Assembly (NCBI RefSeq): GCF_030848805.1
Contig: NC_092360.1
Location: 21,679,701 to 21,743,700, forward strand
DNA: 64,000 bases
DNA from: Temnothorax longispinosus
Taxonomy: Eukaryota; Arthropoda; Insecta; Hymenoptera; Formicidae
Direction: 5' to 3'
Of this stretch, positions 1 to 12,177 are shown one piece after another (within the stretch, counting starts at the first letter, position 1; each line of letters opens with the position of its first letter). Both the position numbers and the translations under genes were made by a program. The notes below the pieces were generated by a model. The model worked only from the letters and a program-made list of their open reading frames with translations. It had not been told where the DNA came from and did not search any database.

Positions 1-2233
1 ATCTTTACAAGAAAATAATTACACAGTTTTCTTTTAGTCATAATAAATCAAATATTTCTGATGGTATAGAAGTCGAATCGATAAGTCTTTGTTTCAATGA
101 ATATATAATACGGATCTGCACATCAAATTCTGCAATATAGACAAAATAGTGCTAATAAAAATGTTATGGAAAAATTTTTCGTAGCAATTGTAACCTTCAA
201 ATGTACAGAAACAGAATCTTTCTCTTTCTCTTCTTTTTTAAAGAGAGGGATGCCTGTGCGACAATAGGCATTCCAGACTTTATCTTGAAATCTTGATGGA
301 CTTCATGTCGACTTAACGCGTTGAAAGCATCCACCGCGGGGAGTCGAAAAAAAACTTTTCAAGTCCGGCAATTTTTATCACGCCTCTCTCATCTGCGTTG
401 TCTCATGGTCGGTTCCGCCTTGAGGCAACCGCGCGCCATTATTCAACATTTTTGCCTATGCGCGATGATTCCGCACGACGATTCCGCGCCGTGCCGACAC
501 GATTCGTATCTCGCGTCTTATCGGAGATGCCGGCTCGGCCAGACGTCAGACGCCGCGAGAAAATGCGGCCGGCTTTGGATTTTAATCCGATGGAATTTTA
601 ATCTCCAGATTTTTCCTTACTTTCCGAGCGAATCGAGGGCTGAAGCCAAGGACGTAACTGGCTTAAGCTTCAGTAAAAGCCTCAAGTTGTCTCAGCACAG
701 CGCATATATTTAGATTAAGTTTCATATATGTCTATATGTAGTTCTATCGTTATAATATTATCATGTGATATAGCAGGTATAATTGACACTACGTTCCTTG
801 TGCAATGTGTATGATAGAAGATTAAAAAATATAACATTTTTTCACATATTAATATACAAAAATATACCTATATCAATTATATAAGTACAGGATAGTTTTG
901 ATAAACTGCAGTAAACTATTTAAATACTTTGAAATTAAATAATTATTTATGTAACAAACTAAATTTTTTATTTCATATTTAAATTTAAATTTTAATGTTT
1001 AAACTTTCTTAGATGTTATGTTATTTAAGATATACAGAATATTGAATGGGATTTAGAAAAGTCCGCTGCGTATAAAATAAATGTCCCTTCTAGTCTCTCA
1101 GATCCAGATTGAGAATTACGTTTTAGATTTATATACTTGTGCGTCACAAGCTCTCGTAGATTTTCGAGATTTTATATATTGGACATATGTATCATATTTC
1201 TTATCTGGTATATTTGCATATCGCTTTATTTATTTCCCACATCTGCTCTTTTATATTCTTTTTTTCTTATATGTATTTTGAAATACCTAATTATAAAATT
1301 TGATTATATTTTCTACATATTAATTTTTTCATATTTTTATCGATATGGGCAATTGCAGAGGATAACTGCTTTATTCTTTCAAACAATAAAAAAATATTGC
1401 GGTAAATATAATAAATTTTTATTCTCATTCTTCACTCACGCGATACGAATTTCGAAAGTTCGTAAAAGAATTTAAGGAAAAATGGGATCAGAAACGCGTT
1501 TATTAAGTATTTGTTCGTAATTTAAGATAAATTACGAAGACTTGATTCCCTATAAAGGTGAAGCTGTTTTATGCATATGGAAAAATCAACGTATGCATAA
1601 TCGTTTAAAAAAGAATAAAATTTTATCTGTAACAAATATTTTATCACGAATGCCGCGCATCAAGCCGTATTATTGAATCTGATTGAAATGCAAGTAGCTC
1701 TATTAGAAGTAGTTTCTAATGATATATACTTTGGTCTGTCGGTGACAAAATTCCAATGCTTCAAGTTAATGCTTTCTTACTCTATATTACTTTACTGATG
1801 AAAAATTCAAGTTTTGAACTATTTTCTTCGATATAGTTTATTATTACTGAGAAATTTAAAATTTTATTATCTTTATCTTTCTTTAATATAGTTTTTCCGA
1901 GATTAAAATAATTACGGAATAGTTTGGAAGTATGTAAATTATAGGTAAATCTTATGAGAATCTAAAAGCATGTTTTAAATAAAAAGTTGCTAGTTATGCA
2001 ATAAAATTATTAGCAAAATAAATATTTGTTTTATATATGAATTGCATTGCTAAAATTAATTTTTATAGGAAATTAAAAAAATGTAAATTGAATTTTAGCG
2101 CAGAACATGAAGTATCTGCGTAAAAGCAGTAAAGAATGAGCGGTAATTATAAATGGGATGACATGCAAATGGATTGTATAAAAGGCAGGCAACGGGTTTT
2201 TGATGATGATGGAACTTTATTGCCCTAGGCCAA

Positions 2234-2256
2234 TGTGTGTGTGTGTGTGTGTGTGT
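2234..2256. repeat. (TG)n microsatellite
   Basis: An uninterrupted TG dinucleotide run of about 23 bases. It makes spurious Cys-Val and His-Thr open frames on the two strands. Confidence 0.95.
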
Positions 2257-3185
2257 TTTCGAGAGACGTGTCCGAAGCAGATATTTAAGCACGTCAACAA
2301 AAAATTGATCTGTCGCTCTCTTAACACATTTCCAAATTTTTTGCTCCCATCTTCGTGGATCTTATCATATAAGCGTCAATTCGTCACTTGTCTGACGTTC
2401 TCTCTCAGGGCTGGAGTGAAACAAATGCAAAGTGTTTATTAGTATTTAATTTTGTATGCTATTTCTTCATCATCTACTGACAATAATGTATATTTCTTTG
2501 TACTTCTTTGTACTATCGGTGAAAATAAGATTTGTTAACTAATACGAAAAACTTTTTTAATTCTCGCATATTTTTCCGATCACTTATATATTGTTGGTAT
2601 TATTGCGTTTAGAACAATATAGTGATAATTAAAGTAAATTCAACGTTATCCTTTGAACAGTAATATCTGGTAAATTTTTTAGTTTTATTTAGTTTATGGC
2701 GCTCTTGTCAATTCTTATATATATCGCGTTTTCAGCTCTTGCTCTCTCTCTCTCTCCTCGACAAGGCTTGTAATCGCAGAGTAAGCGAAATATAAACAGA
2801 TTTATATATTCGACAAATAGTTCACCGATTTATTTCTGTTGCGGACCTGAAACGAGTTTCAGAGAAAAGGTACGTTTGCAGTACGGATCTGGCATTAAAT
2901 TCTACGTATATTTCTCTTATACGCACAAAAATCTTGCATTCGATTTCATCGGCCCTGTTTACGTTCTTCGTGATTCGATCTCACGAATATGACAAGAGAA
3001 GCAATTAGACGAATAATTAAATAGAAAAATGACTGGGCTATCTAAAGAGAGAACCATTGAACTACGCCGCGAGGCCTAGCATCATACGCACATTCACATG
3101 CGTGTGTTATACGTGCAAAGAGCGCTTTCTCGCGGCTTGTCTCGAACGGGAACGGGATCAACGGTCTGATACAAGTCCGCTTCGA

Positions 3186-3193
3186 TGACGTCA
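3186..3193. promoter_or_regulatory. CRE-like palindrome TGACGTCA
   Basis: This is a perfect 8-bp consensus cAMP-response element. A single 8-mer in 64 kb is only weak evidence. It lies in a slightly GC-rich patch of non-coding DNA without an obvious adjacent transcription start. Confidence 0.2.
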
Positions 3194-5300
3194 GTTTTCT
3201 AGTAGCCTAATTCATTCGGGTTATAAAAAAAATTGAGAACTATTTCTGTTTGAATTTGACGAGTCTCGTGTTTCCCAAATTTGCTTCAAGGAGTTATCTC
3301 TTTAAATTTATAGTGTAGATAGAAACGCGAACTTATTTCTTTGTGAATTCTTGTAAAACATATATATTTACAACTTATCAAAATCAGAGATAAACGTATA
3401 TAGTGCAGCACTTTGAAGAGTTTCAGATGATCTGCCAGGGTATTCTCTTCATGTGAATATTGCTTGACTCGTTTTGCATGAATCTCCATATTCATGTAAC
3501 TATACGATTATATATTCGTCAAATTCATCCGAATTATCTCGCAACAGAGAATTCCTTTGGCGTGACCATAAAGCGGCACGTTAGTATACCAGTTTTTGCA
3601 ACCATCGTCGTTTGCGATACCGCAATTTCGCCCCTTATGTCGCGATGTGATAGCTTCCGTCTCGTGAGATATCTGGGCCAATGTAAAGACGGAGGGAAAG
3701 ATCATGTGCCATCGTTCCGATGCGCAAAATTCCTTATAAGGAAGGATTATTACAGCCGGCACAGCTGTTGATACAAATAGCCGTTCAAATCATCCTCATT
3801 GGATTAGTGTTACTGTGCGTTTTTCGCGAAAGCCCAGATATATCTTGACAAATCCATCATTGATCGAATGAGATGATCAATTCGCGACGATTATTGTGCA
3901 TGTTGAACTGTCTTATTTATGAACATAGTCAATGAAGTTTTCGAAAGTTTTTGATAAGAGATTAAGATTTATTATATAGTATTTATTATATATTTTTATA
4001 ATTGTTAAAGATGGAAGAGGTCTAAAGGAGGAAATTTTTTGTTTTAAAAACATAGTATTAAAAATTATCTTCTTAAACTATTAATATAAAAAAAAAATAA
4101 TATATCACTAGTTTCTAATATCAATAATGATTTATTTGTAACAATGTGTTATATAGTTTTAACATTTTATGATAGAATATTTTATAATATGAATGACCCA
4201 ATATATCTTATATGACGTGATGACTTTTCTATCTCATTTTTCAAAGTAGTGTTAAGCGTAATAAAAACAACGCTTATTAAGCACAGCTGCAAGAAGAAAC
4301 TGCGATTTTCCGCTTCTGGCCAATCGCCAGCGAGGTGATGTATACGCGTGCAGTGTTCCTATAGGGAAATGTCGCAAAGTACCCAAAGTTAAAGTAGCAA
4401 TGTTAAAAATGTGCCGCAATTTTGCCGTCGCTCGAGACAGCCGTAATGCTAAATGATACGTTCTCATTTCACGATCAATTTCGGTAATTACGTTCCCTTC
4501 AGAGTTTAAATTAAAACGAGTGCCCTGATAATTTATTTTAAGAGAATTCCGCTGATATATATTATTTTTTGAAAATTACGTTAATGAATGACCGCATCTT
4601 TTTCTTCGCTTTTATTGCTTCTCGTTTTATTATTAAAAATCTTACGTTTAAACTAAGGAAAATTTGACTTAATAAATTCTTTCTCGTTTGCGAGAGTATC
4701 GATTGCTCCGTTACATATCAGATATGTAGCTGATATGCTATCAAATTCAACAACCGCTCATCAATATACTATCTAACGAAAGTAAAAGTGTTTACTTTAT
4801 TGGCACTGTTTGCGTGCGCGGCGCCCGCGTTTGTTATAAATTTACATTTATCTTTTTTGCATTTACAAATATATTAATAATTAGATATTGGATTGGATAT
4901 ATTATTGGATACGTTAATAAATAATAAATAGATATTGGATTGATATAAAATTTAACTTTTTTAAATTATTTCTAAAAATAGCTTTATAAAGAAATTTGAC
5001 AGGAATTATGCCAACCCAATTATGCTAAAACAACATTAATAACGCACGTAAATAGTCTATTAAATATAATTTTTACTTTTACTTTTGTGCATAAATCTAA
5101 AAATGACAATAAATGAAAAAGCTTTTATCGGCGTTTTTACAAGATTTATTTTAGCAAAAAGGCAAAAATAGTAAATAAAAAAATAGAATAAAGTTTGAAA
5201 CATTTGCTTTGAAAGTAGAGTGAATTGTGAAATTTAGGGCAGCCAATTATCCGTAGTCTAGTGACTAACATTAATCTCGATTTCTGTTCGCTTCACTAAC

Positions 5301-6762
5301 CTGCCTGTAGATGCACGTGGTGGCCGAATCTGACCTCCACCTGCTGAAGAAAGATGCCGGCGGCGCCGTGCGCGCCGTGCGACAAAATTTGTACCAGTAA
5401 ACCCACGAGGAGGACCACCCAGCCCCAACCGCCCTCCGGATAGTAGTGTTGCCTCAGGGTAAGCAATTGTCTGAGATCCGCGACCAACTGGCGAGGTGCC
5501 GCGTGCGTTTGCTCCGGAGACGCCGCCGCCGCCGGTGCATGATCGCTGCAAGCGACTCCGCTGTCGTGAATCGACAATCGTGGCAACGACCGACTGCGAC
5601 GAAGCGTCGTCGTCGCGGCGGCGATCGGCGCCGCCAGCCTCGTCGAATCGGTTGCCCGATTGACGGCGATCTTGGCCGCGTTTCGACTCGCCGCCGCCGC
5701 CGTCTCGCGACTCAAATAATTCGAAAACTTCCACAAACGAGAGTATCGACCGTAAGAGAAGTGCGACTCCCCGCAGTTTTCGCATTTTCTCGCGCCGCTA
5801 CTTTTCCCGTCGTCGGCGCAGAGGATGGCGATATCCGTTTCTCGATCCCGCGATTTTTCTCGATCGCGAACAGCGTTCCTCGCGGACGCGGATCGCCGCG
5901 TTTTTCCGGAGACGCGATTGTCTTTGGCGGAGGAGTGAACGACCTTGCGAGACGCTTCACCTCGTAGAGCTTCTCGAAATGCGCCTGTGCTCGACGTGGC
6001 GGCGGATACAATGACATTGTCCCCGTGAGGATACTCGCGACTCCGCGGCGAACTGATTTCCATCCCGTCGCAGTCATTTTTACGGTTCTCGATATCCCTG
6101 ACGCGCTCGCATTTGCTCGATCCGATCGTTTTATCGTTACTCTGGGAACAGTATGCTGATTCGGATGGATTGTTTATGCAATTGTTCGTCGATGCAGTCG
6201 CGCTTTTTATTTCACGAGCAACATGCGTCTGTCTCTCGTTGTACTCATTATCGAAGATATTTTCGCTCGTTCGATTACATTTATTGAATATTTGGCGAGT
6301 TTCCTTTATTTCGTTATTTAGCGAGTTTGTGCAAGTATCTTCAAGTTTATTTTTCGAATCACTAAACTTTTCATTATTTTCCTTGCATGTAATTAATTTA
6401 CGATCGCTGACGATGTTACTAGCATCGTTATTCATCTTATCGCCATTTGTATCCTCGTCAATGTCCAATTTGTTGGCAATATGAATTTCATCTTCGGATT
6501 CTTCCTTTTGCTTCGACCATTCTTTATTATTTTGTATATAATGATTTCCACTAATGCCATTGCCATTACTTGAATTCGTCGATGAATGATCGCAAAATTT
6601 TGACCGCCCGAGAGGCTCTTCGATACATTTGGCGCGATGATTATAGTCATTCCAAGATTTGACGACTACGCGAGCCTCGCTCGATGATCTCGATAACACT
6701 GCAGCTGTCGCAGACGTTAGTTGGTATTCTCCAACTTCAGAATCTACGCGAGAGGCTGCCAT
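5301..6762 (-). CDS. SLC16 (monocarboxylate transporter-like) first coding exon, variant D
   Basis: This exon encodes residues 1-487 and one base of codon 488, then meets a GTTAGTG donor (phase 1). Residues 1 to about 438 are a polar, Ser- and Asn-rich cytoplasmic tail, with basic-serine motifs at about 289-292 (RRSAS) and 388-397 (RRSRSLPRLS) and a CxxC pair at 327-330. Residues 439 onward read HYYPEGGWGWVV and then a hydrophobic helix. This is the SLC16 TM1 signature ([D/E]G[G/S][W/F][G/A]W in the family). Only TM1 is coded here, and the other eleven helices must come from exons outside the window. The start is the first ATG of the frame, with a CpG-rich block 0.9 kb upstream as candidate promoter. 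The transported substrate cannot be inferred, because SLC16 members carry lactate, pyruvate, amino acids, creatine or hormones. Plus-strand frames over this exon are antisense shadows. Confidence 0.85.
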
Positions 6763-7639
6763 TATCCGGATTTCCCTTTCTCTGACTTCATGGTGTCACA
6801 TGGCTTCTTGTCTTCATGATCGTTCTCATTATTTTCGTCGCCGTCCTCGTCGTCGTTGGCGCTTCCTTTCTTCCGTCTCTTTCATCCTTTTCATGGTCAG
6901 ATATCCGAGGCTCGAAAGACATTTGTCTCGGAGTTGGAATTTTGCGATCGAAACGAAAGACTGAACCGCAATAAGATTTTTGATGCATTATTATTGTCGT
7001 GAGACAAATCAATATTTCAAATTCTATTAATGTATTTTATAGTGTTATTTAACACAGACACGATCCGTTTTGATAAATAAATTTTGATAAATAAATAATA
7101 AATAAAAAATTTATTAATTAATATTATATAAAAAATATAGCTTCAAAAAATTATTTTTTTAAATATGAGTTGTAGAAAGTTTGCTAATTTTTTTCTATCG
7201 ACAAAAGATTGTATTGCAGATTAATATATATGCAAAGCAGATAAAAATCGATCGAATTTTAAAATAAATTTTTTGTTAATGAACAATTAAGCTAACGAAA
7301 CTAACGCCACCACGTGCATGGATTGTGAGTTCTTGCAACTGAAACCGACGAAAGTTTCACAAATACAGTCATATTTCTCACGCCTGGCGGTGATTGTCAT
7401 TTAATTGAAAAACTCCGTAGAACTTGGAGAATAGTTTCCGAAGATAAAATAAACTTTCGAGACGAGGGATGCGCCAAAATCGCTATAACGAACCGCAATT
7501 GCGCCGGTCGCGAAACTTTCGCGAAAGTCATAGCCAATCTCGAAGGTGGAAATGGGAAATGTGCTCTCGGAGTGCGTCCTCGTAACAATCCTTGATTATG
7601 CAGAACCAAGCGAGTCCCTTCCTTGCGGGACACGGTAGC

Positions 7640-7800
7640 GAGATTTTGTGTAACACGACGACCGAGCGCGACACGCTCAGCGCGCGAACTGAGCGTTCAA
7701 CTCGGCGCGCGAGGGCCGTCTCTCTGCGGCTGCGGCCGGGTCGGCGGCGCGTCTCTCCGCTTCAGGAGTGGAGCCATCGCGATCCGCGGTCGTCGTTCCT
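7640..7800 (-). promoter_or_regulatory. CpG-rich putative promoter of transporter first exon D
   Basis: This short island is very rich in C, G and CpG compared with its AT-rich surroundings. It lies 0.9-1.0 kb upstream of the start codon at 6762. It contains an inverted repeat, CGCTCAG/CTGAGCG, at about 7675-7696, whose minus strand includes the insect initiator core TCAGT. No TATA box is evident. Calling it a promoter is inference from position and composition. Confidence 0.4.
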
Positions 7801-7880
7801 TCTTTCTCCGCCTCTGCCCTTGCGTGTGTACCACCACGGATCTGTTCCACGCTACTCCACTTTCCCCCCACCGTGGGTGA

Positions 7881-9505
7881 ACGCGTGATGCTCATCAGCG
7901 GCCGTAGATATGTCCTGCCAATGGTTTTTTCTAGTTCTTGCGAACGCAAACAGTTGTAACTCCTCTTTGGACTAACTCTTTTCGATGGCGGATCGGTATC
8001 TTTCCCGTCTTTCTCTTATCTTTTTTGATTCGCCTCTTGCGTCGATTGATTCCGCCATTCAGAATGTAGGTGCTCTTGTTTGCTTCTTATATTGATCAAT
8101 GTAACTGTTACGCACCGAACTTGCCGAAATGATCTTGAGTATTTATCTTGGACCGTAATAAATGGTACTATCTGTGTATCTATGCATGTTTCTATGAGAT
8201 TGACTAATATTGCGGCAGTAATCCGCTGGAATGCTTTCCCTCCATTTCTTTGAGGATAACTCTTGATTCTATAAGTGCATGTACAGTGATCTTTATTGAT
8301 AGATATCTTGATTGATTGATCATATCAATTGTAGTACGAAGATTATGAATGCAATTTAATTTTCTAATTTTTTTTATTAAAACCTCCTTATAATATATTA
8401 GTAATGAGATTGTTTTATGATTAAAATTATTGTTTTAAATATATTAGTACTTAGATATATTTGATTCTACCAATTTGATATGATTTTTATTATACTAATA
8501 ATAAGATTATTAAGTAGATTTGTGTTTATTCTTTATAACGTGACCTAATTAGACCTAACTAGATGTGCATTATATCGTCGATATAATCTCTTCGCAAAAG
8601 TTGAACAGGAAGTGTACAACTTGGGATGAAACTTCAAGCTCATGAAATTTTAATCCCACTTGAAATTTTTCGTTTGATCGCTAAGTGATGAATGGGCGAA
8701 TACTTTCGCCATTCGGTAATTCACTACACGGAACAAATCGCGCAAAGAAACTCTACTTTGTCTTCCTTTGCCGCCGGTCGACGTTGGGGCGATTCGTTGA
8801 CCATTGTGCACGGATAAATAATTAGCCGGTCAAATTATGCTCGTTCTCCATATAAGCTGAACGTGCGAAAGGCAAAGCTATGTACAATGTATTACGCAAC
8901 ACGTCTGCGTGCATAATTTATTCCTTTCTCCAATAGGCTCACGATGTCGGCGCGAAAGCTTTCTTGAACGAGCCCTGGCAAACGAACTTTCGGAAGTATC
9001 TCATAATCAGTCTTAATCCTTCCCGACTTTGGTTCAACGATTCGGTTAACAATCAAGCCCCGCTCTCGTTCGTACATCAACGTTTTAGGCAGTCATTTTA
9101 TTACGCGAGAAATAAAAATCGAAACTGCTGTGATAATCTTAACCTTTCTATTTTTTCGGCGGAAGATCCCTTGGCGAATCTTGCACAGCTCTCTTGACGA
9201 TCTCTCCCCCGTAAATCCCTGCCTGTTTCATTCCTCTCTTTTTGTGGACATTATTCTCTCGTTGCCCGGAATATATGAATTGAGGAAGCGCGCAGCTGCC
9301 ATTGTAGTTAATATATCTACGGATTAAGCGGATATTTTATTAGGCCGAGATCGATAAATATCCACAGAGAGTAGATTATGGAAGCTTCATTTTATCTTGA
9401 AAAAAGGGTTTTACGAGATTTTTCATCGTTGTCTAGTCTTTATTTTATTATCGTGAAAACATTCTACGTATTTTTTTGCAGTACAGTTTTTATCTTTTAA
9501 TTTAT
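7881..9505. other. Intronic or intergenic stretch, no gene seen
   Basis: AT-rich DNA with a short GC-richer patch around 8700-9250. The open frames there are short, overlap on both strands, and show no family resemblance or splice context. I see nothing that supports a gene. Confidence 0.5.
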
Positions 9506-10069
9506 CCTTTGTTGTGCACTGGGGGTAGAAAATACCCCAGCGTATTTTCAAACGCGTTTTTCTAATACGTACAATGCGAATCGGGATCTGTGCTGCCATT
9601 TACCTGTAGTCTAGGAATAACACTTCAAGATCATATACATAGTTTTGCCCGCCCGGCTTTAGTCTGCTCATGGCAGTGGTGAGAAGTAAAAAAAAAGTAA
9701 ATAGTAAATATACTTTTTTCAACTCCGCTATAAACTAATATTTTTCCTTGAAAGTGTAAATATTTCAAGAAAGTAATCCCGCAAAAATTATTAAAAAATA
9801 TTAAAAATTGAATTTTTTATGCATTTTTTAGTGAAAAAGTCCATTTTTCGGTTTTTTTAGTTAACATCGTTTATAGTTCTTTTATGTTGCAAAATATTAA
9901 TGAAACCTATTAGACCTTATTTTGGAAGCTTTGAACAATAGCCAGCAATTTTGTTTGAGTCAAAATAACGAATTGTACGTCTGTAATAAACGTTTTAAGT
10001 GACTGGGGTATAAAATACCCCCTGTGCATAATACTGTGCGTAATTTTGAAGAGGTGTGCACAACAAAGG
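9506..10069. mobile_element. piggyBac-like MITE with TTAT target duplication
   Basis: The 564-bp element begins CCTTTGTTGTGCAC and ends with its exact reverse complement. Both ends are flanked by direct TTAT copies (9502-9505 and 10070-10073). Just inside each end is a second inverted motif of the form GGGGTA-AAAA-TACCCC (about 9522-9538 and 10003-10021). That subterminal motif and a four-base TTAA-like target are typical of piggyBac-type elements. There is no transposase reading frame, so this is a non-autonomous copy. Confidence 0.75.
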
Positions 10070-11502
10070 TTATAACACATATGGATGTGCAGATATATGG
10101 AATATTTTATATATTTTCTCTCAACACAAAGTTCACAAAATTGTATTTAAATTAAAATGTAGCCGTTTAAAACAAGTCCAAGTAATTTTTTATGCTTGTA
10201 AGAAAATTAGAGAGACGTGACAATCATGAGAATTATTGTTGAACGCGATCTACTTGATAAACTTATCCGAGAGTGACTCATAGTTTGTAAGGGGTTAAGG
10301 GTTACATCGCTAAAGACTTTGGTCTGCTTTAACGAGCAAATGCTCGTGTCATGCTCGTATTATTCGTCTATACCATTTCGTTAGGACGTCGTCAACGCTT
10401 TTTCCGCGTGTCATGTTTCAACTCGTTATTACATATCGATTCGATATGGCTCTTTATAGAAGATACGAACTGGCAGGGAGTAGTGTCCTCCAGACAGACA
10501 AAGCAAAAACGTCGAGGAGCTATTACACGGTCAGAACGTCATGTCTGACATAATGGAGTTTAAGAGGCGAGACTTACGAATGACTTACTGAAGCACCCAA
10601 ATTGCGGTGTGGTAGTATATAGACTTTCATCTTTGGTAATATAATTGTCTTTCGACTTTTAAGATTATTATTTAATCTGCACAATGGCGCATGTCTTAAT
10701 TTGTATTTTATATGTGTTTATTATATGAATTGAACTTGTCCTAAAGATAGACATGTCTAATTTATTTATAACACTATTGATTAAAGAAAGTTACAAAAAT
10801 GTTTTAATTAACATGTATAATACATAATAAGTATACTTATAAAATAAAATGTTATTATATATGTTGCTAAAAAATGCAGTATTAATAAAATTGTAAATTT
10901 GCATTATGTAACATATTAAATTAATATTTAATTTGTACATTTTACATATTGCTTTGTTTGCTGTACAAAAAAAGATGAATAGTAGTTTTCTTAAAAGTAT
11001 AGTTACTATATATACATATATAGTTACTATGCAAATGGAAACTTGAATAAGACTAATGCGTTTATAAATTGCTTTATCATGATATTTCTTGATAAGCCTC
11101 TTTGTCAGATGTTTCTCCCTAAATTATTTTACACCTACTCATCGTCGCGATTCATCGTCGACACTTGCGAAGTTACATGCAAGACATCCGTTTCTTGCTA
11201 CGATTGTTTCTTGTTCGATGTCTTGGAAGCGATGTTACGTTGAATATTCCGCATTTCTTACGTATTGTTACTTAGAAATCAACTATAAAGTTATGGAATT
11301 TACATTTTAATTACGATTTTCGGATTACAAAATATTTTTTTTTCTTTTATTTTTATCTATTACGCAATAAATATAATATTATATCTACGCTCTAATAACG
11401 TATATCATGATTACTTTGTGATCGCAACAAAATGATCACTTCAAGAATATTAAAATCTATGTTTATTCCATAAAACTTTACTGATTGGACTTGATTATTT
11501 AA
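10070..11502. other. Intronic or intergenic stretch, no gene seen
   Basis: AT-rich sequence with only short, unrelated open frames. I see no motif, repeat pair or splice-bounded coding signal. Confidence 0.5.
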
Positions 11503-12053
11503 TTAAGGTAGTTCGATGATGAAGGGCCGAAGTCAAAACAATGTTTATAATTTTTTTATTTATATGATTATAAAAAAATAGAATAACGCATCGCAAAGCT
11601 TCGTAACGACGTAAAAGACCATTAGTAAATAATTTTTACGTTGTAGAATAATATTTTGCCTGAAAATAGATTAAATAAAGTGTGTGTTAACGCGTCGCTT
11701 GACTAGTTTTCAACTTTAATTATTAATTGAAAAAAAAAAACTGTACGGTGGATCGTGTTCACCTTCAACTACGGGCTTCCTTACAGTGTCCTCTTTCCAT
11801 CGATATATGTATATTGTTCAGACATTTTTGGCGAAAGATTTTTCGCAAACTCGCGTTATTCGTAGGAAAATAATCGTTTTTCCTATTAGACCAATGTTAA
11901 AATCATTAAAATCACTTAATTTTAAAATTAAATATTTTGAGAACGGGACGGTGAATTATCTTTTTTCTGGGCTTAATCGATTCAGGAGAGTTCCTTTTTT
12001 TGATATAAAAAATAAACCTTTGGCAAAAGTTGTTCATCATCGAACTACCTTAA
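11503..12053. mobile_element. MITE with TTAA flanks and perfect terminal inverted repeats
   Basis: The left end is TTAA followed by GGTAGTTCGATGATGAA. The right end is the exact reverse complement followed by TTAA. Counting the TTAA, the terminal repeat is 21 bp without a mismatch. The length, about 550 bp, and the TTAA flanks fit a non-autonomous element mobilised by a TTAA-specific transposase. The internal 90-codon open frame at 11786-12058 runs into the terminal repeat and has no recognisable domain, so I do not call it a gene. Confidence 0.8.
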
Positions 12054-12177
12054 CATAAATTATAGTTTAAAGAAGTTTTTTACTTCGGAGAATATTTTTG
12101 TTTAGACGAGTTAGTTTTGCTTTAGCTGTCAACCGGTCTACACCTTTGCGAATACTAATTGTAAGTTTGCGCTCGCA

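Larger units (their letters stand above)
1..5300. other. Non-coding stretch left of the last transporter first exon
   Basis: No recognisable gene is seen on either strand. The stretch is AT-rich with a moderately GC-rich patch at about 300-700 and another at about 4250-4450. If the SLC16 first exons share downstream exons, this is intron sequence of that locus. I looked here for a second transporter exon (an acceptor followed by a Gly-Trp start on the minus strand) and found none. Confidence 0.5.

Noticed and set aside
5446..5967. 173-codon plus-strand frame, Arg-rich
   Set aside because: Antisense shadow of the GC-rich transporter first exon D.
11786..12058. 90-codon frame
   Set aside because: It lies within the MITE with TTAA flanks and reads through its terminal repeat; no domain.
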